DNA of 64,000 nt from positions 40,183,558-40,247,557 of the forward strand of contig CM043946.1 of assembly GCA_014529385.2 (NCBI GenBank). The letters are read 5' to 3'. Positions 1 to 11,689 of the stretch are shown in pieces; positions within the stretch are counted from its first letter, which is position 1; each line of letters opens with the position of its first letter. The DNA comes from Adiantum capillus-veneris. Lineage: Eukaryota; Streptophyta; Polypodiopsida; Polypodiales; Pteridaceae. A program made the position numbers and the translations under genes. Under the pieces are notes generated by a model that saw only the letters and a list, made by a program, of their open reading frames with translations, did no database searches and had not been told where the DNA came from.

Positions 1-1915
1 ATGAGGATATCTACAATGGCCTAGTCATTAGAGGTATCACCACCTGGGAAGCAGTCACCACCAATGCGATCCAATTGGAGGATAATTTAATGATCCAAGG
101 AGAAAAAGTGTCTGTTGAGCCTAAATCTATTAGCTCGCAAGCATCGAGGCATCATCCAATGACCCTAAAGCCTATTGCTAAGGAGCCAAAGATATCTGAG
201 ATGGCTTTAGCAGATCTCACCAAGGCTATTCAAGAGAGTCTTAGAGACAATCGTGCTTTGCAAAACAATCATATGTATCCAAGAAGGGAGCAACAATGGT
301 GCTCAATATGCTATGGACCGCATAGTACCAGTGAATGCCCTACTTTTAGAGTAAAATTCAATGGGACTACAATGCCTGTGGGAGGTATGGTCATCAAGCT
401 AAGGATTGCATAGTATTTAAGCGCACAATGGCCAATAGACCAACGTTAGCATGGACAGACACACCTCGATATGCTATGGACTGCATAGTACCAGTGAATG
501 CCCTACTTTTAGAGTAAAATTCAATGGGACTGCAATGCCTGTGGGAGGTATGGTCATCAAACTAAGGATTGCATAGTATTTAAGCGCACGATGGCCAATA
601 GACCAACGTTAGCATGGACAGACACACCTCGAGTGCCGGCATTGATGCCGGCCCCACCTCTTGAACAAATAGCACAACACATGGTCCCTAGGGCCCAAAA
701 TGTTGTTCAAACAACACCCTTACCACCTCCGGTGCTAGGACCGCAACCACCACATCCAAGAATCACTTCTGTGAATCAAGTGGGTTGTTAGTCATCCAGT
801 GCTTGTTTGGAAGGTTGTTAGGAAGATATAGAGTCTAATATTGCCTATGGGATGGATGCGCTTGAAGAAAGTCCACAATGCTACATGGAGGACTATTGGG
901 GACAAGTCAAACCTGTCTATCAAGTAGCTGCTCTTGATGCAAGAGACCAAAATATCAATTACACTGCTAAGAGACCACCTCTTCAATGCTATGAGTGTGG
1001 AGGTCCACATCATGTGGCCGAATGTCCTATTAGGCTACAAAAGAACGCCACCCTAATGCAAACCAATCAAGCGAGTATGTCTACAATGCTGATACTCATG
1101 TGTAATCAATGTGGTATAGATCATTTGATTGCCTAGTGTCCAAATAATCCAAATGCACCGAAGATCATGCCATTAAACTTGATTAAGGTTACTGAGTAGC
1201 CATCACAAAGTACACATGTGGTACCAGTAAATGTACTCACACGATCGATGCTCCAAAAACAAAATTATATTCTTGAGGAAAGAGACACGGCATCAATTGC
1301 CCAATCTCAAAAAAAGAAGAAAACACGAAGGAAGAGATCGCAAAAAGCAGCGAAGTCAGACCCCAGTTCAAAGACTGACCCCGTATATATGAACGACGTT
1401 GAAGAGGATTTTGATTCAGGAGAAACCATGAAGACCAAAACGACCACTAAGATAGAAACCAACAAGGAAGATCTTCATGAGCCACAATGGCCATGATCCA
1501 AGAAGAAGATAGAAACTTATTCAAACCCTACAGAGGAGATCGAGCGAGTCAAGCAATTAAGGAGTTTGGTAGAAGATACCCAAAGGGATCTAGAACCAGC
1601 ACCTAGGCAGATCCAGATTACAAACACCGTGTTTCCTACGCAACAACAACCTCACCAAGTCCATAGACCCTTAGCCATACCTAGTGTCATCCAAGAAGAA
1701 AGTGACTTAAAGTCATGGGAAAGTGGGCGTACTCACTTCTTGATGGAAAGAATGTTTATAGAGGGACTACCTGATTTTATCAAAGAAATGGAGATCCCAT
1801 CTTCTCCACGTCAAGGGACTAAAGCCCAAAAGGTGCTGTTAAACATTGCCAAATTGATGGTTTCATGTCTTCAGAAGTTAGAACCACCATCATGTCCAAA
1901 TTGTATAAAGACCAT
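1..1915 (+). pseudogene. gag remnant of Gypsy A
   Basis: Readable pieces match B gag: YPRREQQWCSICYGPHSTS around 275-340, with CX2CX3HX4C knuckle spacing, and further knuckles CYECGGPHHVAEC (about 988-1026) and CNQCGIDHL (about 1101-1127). The canonical CX2CX4HX4C knuckle is destroyed by a 1-base deletion near 367. Stops at 411, 789 and 1135, among others, and a frameshift near 1860 break the frame. Gag would form the particle and bind element RNA. No functional product is expected. Confidence 0.85.
306..631 (+). repeat. 163-bp tandem duplication inside gag A
   Basis: 306-468 and 469-631 are two direct copies of 163 bp with four base differences that I can count. Each spans the second zinc-knuckle region. 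Both carry the same 1-base deletion relative to B, so duplication followed that mutation. 163 is not a multiple of three, so the repeat adds a further frameshift. D (52384 onward) has a single copy. Confidence 0.93.
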
Positions 1916-2785
1916 GAGCTAGTCTCAGCTCTTCGAGCCTTCCTCAATGGAGAATTGAAGTTTGGGCTACCACAATTTGCACAGATGGATGGAGCTAGGG
2001 AGATGCCAATAGAGGAGGAACACTTAGATCCACAACCCAACCTAGATGAGAACCTTGTTATAGAAATACCTGTTAACAAGTTGGGACAATACATTCAGGG
2101 TGATGAATCCAATGCGACCATACCAATCACTACTAAGGGATTAACTGTGAAGGGAATCCTCGATGGTGGCGATGGGGTTAGTATTGTGACTAAAAACTGA
2201 TGGGAAACTATGGGAAGATCTCACCTTGCAACCACAACCATAGTAGTGAAGATGGCCAATGGGTCTATTGTTAAACCTATTGGGATGCTAGAAGACCTGA
2301 AGGTCAAGGTCTTTGGACATACAATAAGAGTTACCTTCATTGTTATGGATTTATCGAAGCACACTATGGCATCTGAGATGATCTTAGGACGTCCTTTCAT
2401 GAGGGAAGAAAAAATGGTGCATGACTGGTCTAAAAACCATGTCTACTTGTAGTTCCAAGATTCTGTCATTCGAGTGGATCTTGTAACTGGTCGAGCACAT
2501 CCTGTAGGAAATAGGTTTATAATTGATCATAGATCTGACACCACAGTTCACTCGGTCCCATTGTAGTATTGTTACACGTGTAAAGCGGACACTGATGTTG
2601 GGGAAGATTCTCCTTATATGGATGTACTACCTGGGAGGACTGAGTCGAACAATGTGGATTGGGTCCACCTAGCAGCAACCATAGACACTTGGGAAAATAG
2701 GGGGACGACCTGGGTAACACTTGAGGGGGATGAAATGCCACCACTCGTACCCTTAAATGTGCTAGAAGCAATGCATATAGCTTCT
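1865..2785 (+). pseudogene. Aspartic protease and linker remnant of Gypsy A
   Basis: The segment ITTKGLTVKGILDGG (2127-2171) carries the retropepsin active-site Asp in a D-G-G context, followed by the flap region and MILGRPFMREE (about 2380-2410). Stops at 2198 and 2450 and several further ones interrupt it. The downstream linker (about 2453-2785) matches the PR-RT linker of B and D, including the motif NVDWVHLAATIDTWE. In an intact element this protease would cleave gag-pol. This copy is inactive. Confidence 0.82.
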
Positions 2786-3473
2786 GACAAGACTCATCCT
2801 CATATAACAAAGAAAACATACAAGTGGGTCCCTAAAGCTTCTTTAGCGACCATGGTTGATGCTAAAAAACAGAAGCCCACATTTTTGGTGCCTTGTAAGA
2901 AACATCCCACTCACTCCAAGAAATGTAAGGGAACTGGCGTTGGATCCCTAAATGACTATTAGAAGCCCAAAAATACTATCAAGGAAATGATCAAATCTGG
3001 GCGCCAAAACGTAGATTGTGTTCTTACCTGTCACCTGACCCATGTGCGCCCAATCCTGTAGCTCCAAAACGAATTGACGATCGCGGAAAGAAAAAAATCA
3101 TAGAATGCTACACACCCGCTCCAGAGCTAGTTTGGGTACCGAAGAAAGAACGATTTGTTCCAGCTAACTCAGGAAGGGGGGAGTCCCATGAAGCTTCTAG
3201 CTCCTCATGTAATGCATCCATAGAGGTAAAAGCTTCTCCATAGCCTCCACCTACAATAGTGGACCTCCATAAAGCTACAAAGAAATCCACACCTCTCAAT
3301 GTTCAAGAATCACCTGATGAACCATTTCAAGTTCGATCCTGGGAGAGTACCTTACCACCCTTGCAACTCGACGAGGCACCTAAGGTAATAGAAAACTACT
3401 GACAAAAATCCTCACCTATTAACAACTGGAACAACTGGTTTCAAAGGGCGACGAGCACATTTCAAACAGTATG
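2786..3473 (+). pseudogene. C-terminal pol extension remnant of Gypsy A
   Basis: Immediately after the PR-RT linker the text becomes KTYKWVPKAS, then ECYTPAPELVWVPKKE and WNNWFQRATSTFQTV, all matching the end of the B extension (16230-17552). The jump marks an internal deletion that removed RT, RNase H and integrase. Preservation of the W-V/I-P-K motifs shows this end belongs to the family and is not unique to B. Confidence 0.82.
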
Positions 3474-5087
3474 ACCTACCCAAGGAAGAGGGGGAAACCA
3501 GTTCTTCATTCACGTCAGCGTATTGAATTATTTTCCTCTTACCCTTCTTTCCCTGACCTCTCAATCACCAATCTTAGGGAATGTATATATAAAGCCTTAT
3601 ACTCACAAAAAAGAAAAAAAGTAAAGAGCAAGAGCAATTAGCAAACGAGTATGCACAATAAAAGTAAAAAAATTGACCCAGACCTACACATTCACATCTG
3701 GTACACTGAAAGAAACCTATGTCATCAAACACCTTTGATCCTCATCACTTGAGTGATGAAGGGTAGGTAGCAGTAGTACGATAGGAGTGTTTCTTTTTTA
3801 GAGTTTAGTGATTAGCAAAGTTCTTTCTTCCCACTGATGTGCCTCCTAGAGGCATTCTTTTTTTTTTCCTCGTGTGTACAGGAATGTGTTGCTGTGGTTA
3901 GGATTTGGACCTTCATGGAATCTTTCTCTCATCCACTTTTCAAATCAAGCGCGATCATCAACACAAACAGGTGTTTCAGCATGGCCCCTTATCTTTTTTG
4001 CATCTGTGTTTGTCTGCTTTAATTGTGATTGGTAGCATAATATCCAACACATTTGCTTAGTATCAAACATTAAATTCAATGTAATTTTTTGTCATAATCA
4101 CTTGTCTAGGTTTAAAAATCAAGTAGTCCGACTAAGCTAGTTTGACCAAGCTAGGTGTTAGAGATCTTCTCTTAATACCATGGGGAATGCCTTCCTAATA
4201 ATTAATGGTTACTTAGGTTGTTAATCCAATTTAGACAACATTGTGTGAAATGTACTAGGGCTTTCTAGTGGGCTTAGTCCCTATTGACCTTTAGCTTAAG
4301 TATTATAAATGGAGTTTACTAATGTGATGAGCTTGGGAAGGGTAACAATGTTATATGACCCCCCAAAGTTACAAAATTAAAATGCTGGAACTGAACAAAC
4401 AAACAAAAAAAATCAAAGTGCCACAATGTAAGATCTTAAGCTGGAAGAGAATTCTCAGCTTGATTTGGTACTTCAGTCACATGTATCACCTATGGTACTA
4501 GAGCCCTAGAGGTTCCCAGTGTGAGCGCTTTTCCTTGAAAGGCAAAAAACCCAAGGCATACAAAATAAGCACACACATCAAAATGGAATCACTGTGAAAA
4601 GACTTTGGGGGGTCAAAGAAAAGGAAATAAGTGAGGCGATGATTTCATGAGCAATTCCTTTTATCGTAGCTTAACTACAAGGTCTTCTAGGTATAGCCTC
4701 TAGTCAGCCCTCAGACATGAAATACTTGGCTCTTGCGATTAAACAACTTAATTGAACAGAGAAAATTGAGAAGCTTGCCCATGGTATTAATAATCGATCT
4801 TTAGTGCCCAGACTTGTTTAATTTTTTATCTTTACAACTGTTTATGTGTTTGATTATATTGCAATTTAATGTTTATTGCTGACCAATGGTTTAAAATTCT
4901 GTTACCAATCAAATTGTCTGCTTACAACTGCATATGATTTTTAATTGTATATGAGAATGCAATTACTGTGCCAATGTTGTTTGATTTTGCAGCAGTGACT
5001 GAAGAAGGCTAAGGACATTCATCTCAAATGCTCTTCCACCTCGACGAATGAGCTTCAACTCAATAGCTTCCGAGGACAGAATCTACA
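3474..5087 (+). other. 3' non-coding region of Gypsy A
   Basis: No gene. Sequence from about 3840 to 5087 is co-linear with the minus strand of 14198-15550 in B (for example the stretch around 4080-4200), so it is the family's long 3' untranslated region. The 152-codon ORF of B is not recognisable in the corresponding 3600-3800 interval. Confidence 0.75.
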
Positions 5088-5102
5088 TCAGGAAGGGCGG
5101 CA
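5088..5102 (+). promoter_or_regulatory. Polypurine tract of Gypsy A
   Basis: AGGAAGGGCGGCA sits directly before the TGTTAACCC LTR start at 5103. B has AAGAAGGGGGGCA at the same place (14185-14197, minus). This is where plus-strand DNA synthesis would be primed. Confidence 0.8.
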
Positions 5103-5414
5103 TGTTAACCCTCACACACATTCCTATCACCTAAGATGGACGCCGTATTATTTATTTGGTAGAGTCAGGTAACGGGCTTGTTGGTCCAATAGGAAAATGA
5201 TAAGAGTGATCACTGATGAGAGGCGCACTCTAACTGGAATTCAAAGGATTAGTTAGCTAAGCATGGGCACCCAAGTGTGAATGGGGCGAGCTCATATAAA
5301 AGTCAACTAAACCTAAAATTCACTCATTCTCTCATTTGTGCAATTGAAGAGTGCTCTTGCTCCATCTCCATCTTCTTCTTCTTCATCTCCTTGTGTGTGT
5401 ATGCGTGAGAGAGT

Positions 5415-5511
<97 letters not shown>

Positions 5512-5741
5512 GTGACGGCGGCATGACGATGGCGAGGCAGTTGAGCACGGTGTGGCGGCGGCTCCTTCTTCTTCGTGGCGAGGAATCCTCCACGACAGCA
5601 AGCGTAGATCGGTGAGTGACAAACCATCACCATCTTTGAGCTTAATAGTTTAAGCTAGTTGCATGCTTGGAGCCATTTGTGGCTCGCACACAGTGCATTG
5701 GAAAGTCCCTTGCATTGACACGTGCAATAGATGCGCACACA
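5103..5741 (+). repeat. 3' LTR of Gypsy A with TATA box and GA tract
   Basis: Starts TGTTAACCCTC and probably ends GCGCACACA. It matches LTR-B (26878-27486) and LTR-D (48552-49199). The TATA box TATAAAAG is at 5295-5302. An uninterrupted GA microsatellite at about 5419-5508 lies roughly 120 bp downstream, in the likely R/U5 region. The right boundary is inferred from alignment and could shift by a few bases. Confidence 0.83.
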
Positions 5742-6470
5742 AAGCAAGCTAGGGGGTTGCTTGAGGGGTATACTCTCCCACATACACTCACACACACTCT
5801 CATTATGCACTGTGGAAAGTGCAAGAGCTCCCTCTCCTTCTCCAAGCAAGTAGAGGTTGAGAGCCTACACCAACACTCTTGGCTATGGAGTGCAAATCCA
5901 ACCAAGAGCCATGCTTCAATGCTTAAGCTTGCCTTCTTCTCCATCTTCATTACTATGCTATTATGTATGCTAGCAAGAAGAGTGATGATAAGTGAGGAAC
6001 TAATTCTTTATCCTATAAAATGTTTCTTCTTCCTCTTCCCTACCCTCATTCCCTGCTAGCTCTCTCCACCTTCGAAGGTGTTTGAGGTCTTGGGATTGAG
6101 GCTTGGGATAGTTAAAGCTTTCCACAAAGTTTATGTTATGCTTGTGATGCATGAAGCTTTCCATCTTCATTGCATCACCTAGGTCACAAGGAACACAAAG
6201 ATTGTATTGTAACAAGTCTCTCTTAATGGGAGAAATCATAATACAAATGCCTATTGGAGGGGGGACCGGCTCCACATAAATCCGGTCTTCAATTGTTGTC
6301 ATGTTCTCTAAACTCTCTCTCTTGTAAAAGTATTGTTCATGCCAAGTTAACTAATTGCTATGTTTATGTTGCTATCTTCAATTATGTTCACCCACTATGC
6401 TCACAAAGTAATTGCTCAAAAGTACTCTCATTAGTTTCCGCTACTCTGAAGTTAATAGGCCAATTCCATT
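5742..6470 (+). other. Unassigned LTR-like sequence
   Basis: No convincing gene. It contains TATAAAAT near 6013 and a stretch near 6205-6250 typical of LTR leader sequence, so it may be an old solo LTR or LTR fragment. A 130-codon open frame at 5667-6059 overlaps the A LTR end and has no domain I recognise, so I do not call it a gene. Confidence 0.35.
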
Positions 6471-6474
6471 ACAG

Positions 6475-6645
6475 GTTAACTCCTTGATCTTTTCAACATA
6501 GCTTCTCACAAACAATTTCCCTTGTTTGATCTTGTCCAGCTCACAGAGGATGTCTTCATCACCTCTGTTGTCTGAGTACTCAAGTCTAAAAGCCTTGAGC
6601 AGTTTGTTGTAAGACCTGAGTTGGCAGGATGGATAATGGTAATAC
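6475..6645 (-). pseudogene. Gypsy gag (Retrotrans_gag-like) fragment
   Basis: Minus-strand translation gives LLKAFRLEYSDNRGDEDIL followed by LDKIKQGKLFVRSYVEKIKE, the pattern of the conserved Gypsy capsid C-terminal region (FRxxF...L..I.QG..SV..Y...). It is short and joins Copia F sequence near 6646. Its parent element is not otherwise visible. Confidence 0.5.
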
Positions 6646-8089
6646 CATTTCCTTGTCGTATACTTCAGTGTCTGAGGAAAATATTCTCCCCATTCATCTT
6701 CATCAATATTCTTTCACTCCCCATATTGCTCAAAAGCTTGAAATAGAATACGCTTTGTTTGTGGATGATACAAACTTAACCCTTGCTTTTAGTACTATAA
6801 CCAACAAAAATGCATTTGATAGCCTTATCATCCAATTTTCTGTGCTGTGTTTGTGGCACCAAAGCATATGGCAAACAACCAAAAACACTCATGTGCTCAA
6901 TAGAAGGCTTCTATCATGCCATGCTTCATATGGACTAATAGACTGCAAAGCTTTCCTAGGACACTTGTTTAGTACATAAGTGGCACACATGATAGCCTCA
7001 ATCCAAAAAGAATGCAGCAAAGCTTGACTTTTGACCATACATCGTGCCATTTCCATAAGTGACTTGTGTTTCCTCTTAGCAACACCATTTTGCTGAGGTG
7101 TATAAGGCACTCTACATCGGTGTTTTATCCCACAACTAGCCAGAAATGCATTAAATTCATGAGACATATACTCCCTCCCTCGATCAAAAGGGAGGGTGCC
7201 CATAGTACATTTCAAGACATTTTCAGCCATAGCCAAAAATTGTTTGAAACCACCCTCTTTCTTCTTAGCCTCTTTGGCCTTCAACTTAGGACACTGCTTG
7301 ATCAAGTGATCATTAGCTTTACAATAATGGCAACGCATCTTCTTTTTGCCCTTATCACCAAAATTTCCAAACAAATTGCTGCCATTAGAAGCATTAGGAA
7401 CATGTGATTTTCCATTTGCAAAAGAACCGTAAGAAGTGGCTGCATTTCTGTTACCACCCTTTATTTGAGCAGCAATAAAAGCTTGTTCAACTGCACGCTG
7501 TCTAGTCCTATTCTTTTGGAAAGTAACTCTTGCAATAGCAATGTGCATAATGCATCAAACTTGACAACTTCAAGATTTCCTTGGGTCATAAGTCTCCAAG
7601 TACTAGCAAAAGTCTGGTAAGAATCTGGTAAGGCATCAAAAACAGTCTGCATAAGGGAACTGTCTGAAATGAATTCACCTGCAGATGCAACAATGCAATT
7701 TTTGCCTCATTGCGGATTGCATAAAGACCAACCAAAATATCCCCAGCCTATTTTGCAGATTTCGCTGAATGAATGTGAGGAGTAATGGTGCATTTCACAC
7801 AAAATGCAATCAACACATGAGCCTATGCATCCTTTATATCCTAGCGAGCTTGTTCTGTTGTAGGCAAAATAGCTCTAACAGCAGCAATCCTTGCAACAAG
7901 ACCTGCAACATCCTCAACATCGCCTACATCCTCAGAACCAGGATGTACATCAATGCCCTTCACGATACTCCATACGCCCTTTGACACAAGAACATGTTGC
8001 ATCATGTAAGCCCAGATAGGGTAATTGTCCCCATCCAATCTGTCCTCAGCAGCAAACATCTTGAACACATCTGTGTTGTTGTCGGCCAT
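6646..8089 (-). pseudogene. gag-integrase remnant of Copia F
   Basis: Gag begins MADNNTDVFKMFAAEDRLDG at 8089. A CX2CX4HX4C knuckle CHYCKANDHLIKQC lies near 7330. Only a few residues later the text changes to an integrase core: DRGREYMSHEF, then PYTPQQNGVAKRKHKSLME near 7090. Protease and the N-terminal part of integrase were therefore deleted. The QNGVAxR motif and the Asp of DRG are integrase catalytic-core features. Stops near 7840 and further frameshifts make it inactive. Confidence 0.85.
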
Positions 8090-8398
8090 TGCGAATGCCT
8101 GCACTTGATGTGAAAACTGCCCAAAAATAAAAGAAATGACACGTGCTAAATAGCACAAATCATAGAAGACTATAAGAGATATGTTATGCAAAAAACAGCA
8201 CAGATAAAGAATCTGCACAAAATGACAAAATAGCCTGTGCAGCACTACCTGTAGTGAAAAAGGAGGTCGAAATGAGCCTGAATCAAAAATCTGAGCGAAC
8301 ACTCACCAAAGCTCACTGAAATCAAAGAAAGTGAGTAGGCGTGTGCTGGAGGTGCTGGCGACTAAGCCCAAGAGGACACAAACTGCTCTGATATCAAT

Positions 8399-8570
8399 TG
8401 TTGGAATTAGGGCTACAAGAAAACACACACAGCTTGGAGAAGACAAAGGAAGCTCAAGGCACACAACAGAGAGTGTATTACTTAGTGTGCAATGGAAAGA
8501 TAGATAGCCCTAGAATGAATGGACGTATATACAATGCACAGAGGAAAAAACCTCCTAAAGAGGGAAAACA
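8399..8570 (-). repeat. Copia F 5' LTR, first part
   Basis: Reverse complement matches LTR-E from its 3' end. The primer site next to it reads TGATATCAGAGC on the minus strand (initiator tRNA-Met type with one change). The LTR stops at 8570 where Copia E begins. Confidence 0.85.
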
Positions 8571-8797
8571 TGTTACCATATACATGTGGTAGTGATGTGT
8601 GTGAATACACTGGGACCGCTGGGGCATTTTTTCCCTCTTTAGGAGGTTTTCCCCCCCCTGTGCATTGTATATACGCCCATCACTCTAGGGCTATCTTTCT
8701 TTCCATTGCACACTAAGTAATACACACTCATTTGTGTGCCTTAAGCTTCCTTCATCTTCTCCAACTGTGTGCGTTTCTCTGCAACCCTAATTCAACA
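8571..8797 (+). repeat. 5' LTR of Copia E
   Basis: Begins TGTTACCATATACATG and ends CCTAATTCAACA. It matches 35257-35483 in length and order. The primer site follows at once. Confidence 0.9.
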
Positions 8798-8799
8798 AT

Positions 8800-8811
8800 T
8801 GGTATCAGAGT
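8800..8811 (+). promoter_or_regulatory. Primer binding site of Copia E
   Basis: TGGTATCAGAGT, complementary to the 3' end of plant initiator tRNA-Met apart from the last base. Confidence 0.85.
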
Positions 8812-9158
8812 AGGTTGCGTCCTCCCGGGCTTAGTGGCCAGCTGCTCCAACCCACACATGCTCACTTTCTCCGATTTCAATGAGGTTTGGCGAACATTCG
8901 CAGGTCGACAAAAATTACGGGTGAGTTCATAGAGCTAAGTCTACTTAGATTTCTGATTCGGGCTCATTTTGGCATCCGTTTCTACTGTAAGCAGGTCTAC
9001 ATATGCAATTTTGTCATTTTGTGCAGAATTTCTATCAGTGCCATTTTTGCATAACAGGTGCCTTATAGTCTTCTACAGTTTGTGCTATATAGCACGTGTT
9101 GTTCTCGCTTCCTTTCTCCTCTTTTTGGATAGTTTTCACATCAGGTGCAACATTTACC

Positions 9159-10235
9159 ATGGCTGACAACAACACAGATGTATTAAAGATGTTTGATGCT
9201 GAGGACAGGTTGGATGGGGACAATTACCCTATGTGGGCTAATATGATGCAACATGTTCTTGTGTCAAAGGGCGTCTAGAATATTGTGCAGGGCATTGATG
9301 TACGTCCTGGTTCTGAGGATGTAGGCGATGTTGAGGATGTTGCAGGTCTTGTTTCTATTAGAGTTGTTTTGCCTACGACAGAACAAGCTTGTTGGGATGT
9401 AAAGGATGCACATGCTGATGCGTTGATTGCATTGTCTATGAAGCACACTATTACTCCTCACATTCATTCAACGAAATATGTAAAACAGGCTTGGGATATT
9501 CTAGCAGGTCTTTATGCAAGCCGCAATGAGGCTAAAATTGCTTTGCTGTGTAAAGAGCTGGAATCGAAGATTATGCATGAGGAAGATGATATTGACACTT
9601 TCCTTGCTGGTGTCAAGGATATCAATGAGCAACTTATTTTTGTAGGTGAAGTCATTTTAGACAGTTCCCTTGTGTAGACTATTCTTGATGCCTTACCAGA
9701 TTCTTTCCAGACTTTTGCTAGTACTTGGAGACTTATGACCCAAGGAAATCCTGAAGTTGTCAAGTTTGATGCATTATGCACATTGCTGTTGTAAGAGTCA
9801 CTTTCGAAAAAAAACAGGACTAGGTAGCGTGTAGTTGAACATGCTTTTATTGCTTCTCAAAGAAAGGGTGGTAACAACAATGCAACCACTTCCTATGGTT
9901 CTGTTGTGAGTGGCAAAATTCTGTTCCTAATGCTTGTACTGGCAGCAATTCGTCTGGAAATTCTGGTGATACGGGAAAAAAGAAGATGCGTTGCCATTAT
10001 TGTAAAGCTAATGATCACTTGATCAAGCAATGTCCTATGTTGAAGGTGAAAGAGGCTAAGAAGAAAGAGGGTGGTTCCACTGCAAATGCTGGTTCCACTA
10101 CAAATGCAACCATTATTGAGTCTTCTGTGAAAGGAGACTGTGATGCTGATGTTGATGCAAAATGGGCTTTTAGTGCAGAGTGCACTTACAATCTTGCTGT
10201 TGATGGCCAACTTTTCAAAACCGTGCCCGTGAGAA
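9159..10235 (+). pseudogene. gag of Copia E
   Basis: Starts ATG at 9159 with MADNNTDVLKMFDAEDRLDG, the same start as Copia F gag. It continues with a UBN2/Copia-type capsid region (HSTKYVKQAWDILAGLYASR) and ends with the zinc knuckle CHYCKANDHLIKQC (about 9992-10033). In-frame stops at 9277, 9675 and 9795 inactivate it. It breaks off near 10235, where the following LTR inserted; protease resumes at 12914. Confidence 0.87.
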
Positions 10236-10393
10236 CCACACCCTAAGGAAGGGAGGGTTTGTTACCAAAAGAAGAAAAAAAAACAAAAAAGCAAAAAAAA
10301 CCCCTTTACCATTCACCATACCCCCCCCCAAGGTTAACCACCAATGGGGCGTCGCCAGTTTGGCCACACCCCTCCATTATCACCACAAAACGA

Positions 10394-10450
<57 letters not shown>

Positions 10451-10715
10451 CCCGGCCCCACTAAATATTCCCTCTCTCCTACTCTGCCACTGCATCACCC
10501 GGCCCGGTAGGTGCATTGGTGTCTCTGTCACACTCCAGCCCCCCGGCGGGCCCCATAGATATTATCCTCTCTCTCTCTCTCTTCCAAATATTCTTCCCCC
10601 CTCTCTCTCTCTCTGCTTGTCCACACACCAGCCCCGTCGGACCGTATCCCCACCCCATCTCTTCCACACTCCCTTTGGCCTTAAGCAAACCCCCCCCCCC
10701 CCCCTATCTATACCT

Positions 10716-10802
<87 letters not shown>

Positions 10803-10997
10803 CAAGCAGCCACGACGGGCCTTAGGTCAAGCTCATCCTCTCCCTCCCTCTATCTCTCTCCTCTCTCTCCCCCACCTCTCTTCTCTCTCCCCACCCTAAC
10901 CTCTCACCCCTCCTCTCTCCCTCTTCTTCTCTTGGCGGGAGCCCGCCTTAGGGGGAGATTATGTGTGTATATATATATATATATATTATATATATAT

Positions 10998-11092
<95 letters not shown>

Positions 11093-11232
11093 TAAAACCC
11101 TCCCTCCCGTTGACTACGCTCACCCCCCCCGTTCTCGGCGTTTCATGGCCCGCAGCTCACCTCTGCCCTCGCGCAGTCCGGACCCACAGCCAGTGGGGCG
11201 CCGATTGGAGCCACAAAACCCCCCCTTTATCC

Positions 11233-11268
<36 letters not shown>

Positions 11269-11412
11269 TATCTCCCTCGTGCTTCATGCTCGCCCGCACA
11301 GGCGGCCCCCTCCATGTCCGCTCCTACACTGCCCACTCACACAGCCGCTCCACACCCTTGCTATTACACACACACACCCTCATCCTCTCCCTTATCTCCT
11401 CACCACCTCTCA

Positions 11413-11483
<71 letters not shown>

Positions 11484-11555
11484 CGTTCTGCACATAGCCG
11501 TAGCCGGCCATTTCTCCCTCTCTCCCTCGCGGGCCTGTACAGGCGCAGTAAATTT

Positions 11556-11653
<98 letters not shown>

Positions 11654-11656
11654 CAC

Positions 11657-11689
<33 letters not shown>

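Larger units (their letters stand above)
1..5741 (+). mobile_element. Gypsy A: Athila-like LTR retrotransposon, 5'-truncated by window, internally deleted
   Basis: Degenerate copy of the family that includes B (13906-27486, minus) and D (48552-55038). In order it keeps part of gag with a zinc knuckle, a protease segment, then jumps near 2786 directly into the C-terminal extension that in B lies after integrase. RT, RNase H and integrase are absent. The polypurine tract and a 3' LTR follow. Stops and frameshifts run through every reading frame, so it is a dead, non-autonomous copy. The 5' LTR and gag start lie outside the window. Confidence 0.88.
6646..8570 (-). mobile_element. Copia F, truncated, minus strand (LTR continues at 35484-35545)
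   Basis: Reads right to left: 5' LTR (35545-35484 plus 8570-8399), primer site, gag (ATG at 8089), zinc knuckle, then integrase, ending near 6646. Its 5' LTR is split by Copia E: 8399-8570 ends in the GGGAAAA stretch and 35484 resumes AAAAATGCCCC, together restoring a 234-bp LTR. The 3' half (RT, RNase H, 3' LTR) is missing. Confidence 0.85.

Noticed and set aside
5313-5633. Open frames on both strands through the GA tract of LTR-A (likewise at 13459-13677, 33261-33452 and 48728-49094)
   Set aside because: Same artefact: the GA repeat lacks stops in several frames, and the DNA is an LTR.
5667-6059. 130-codon frame with a hydrophobic C-terminus
   Set aside because: It begins inside LTR-A, has no recognised domain and lies in LTR-like DNA; chance is likelier.
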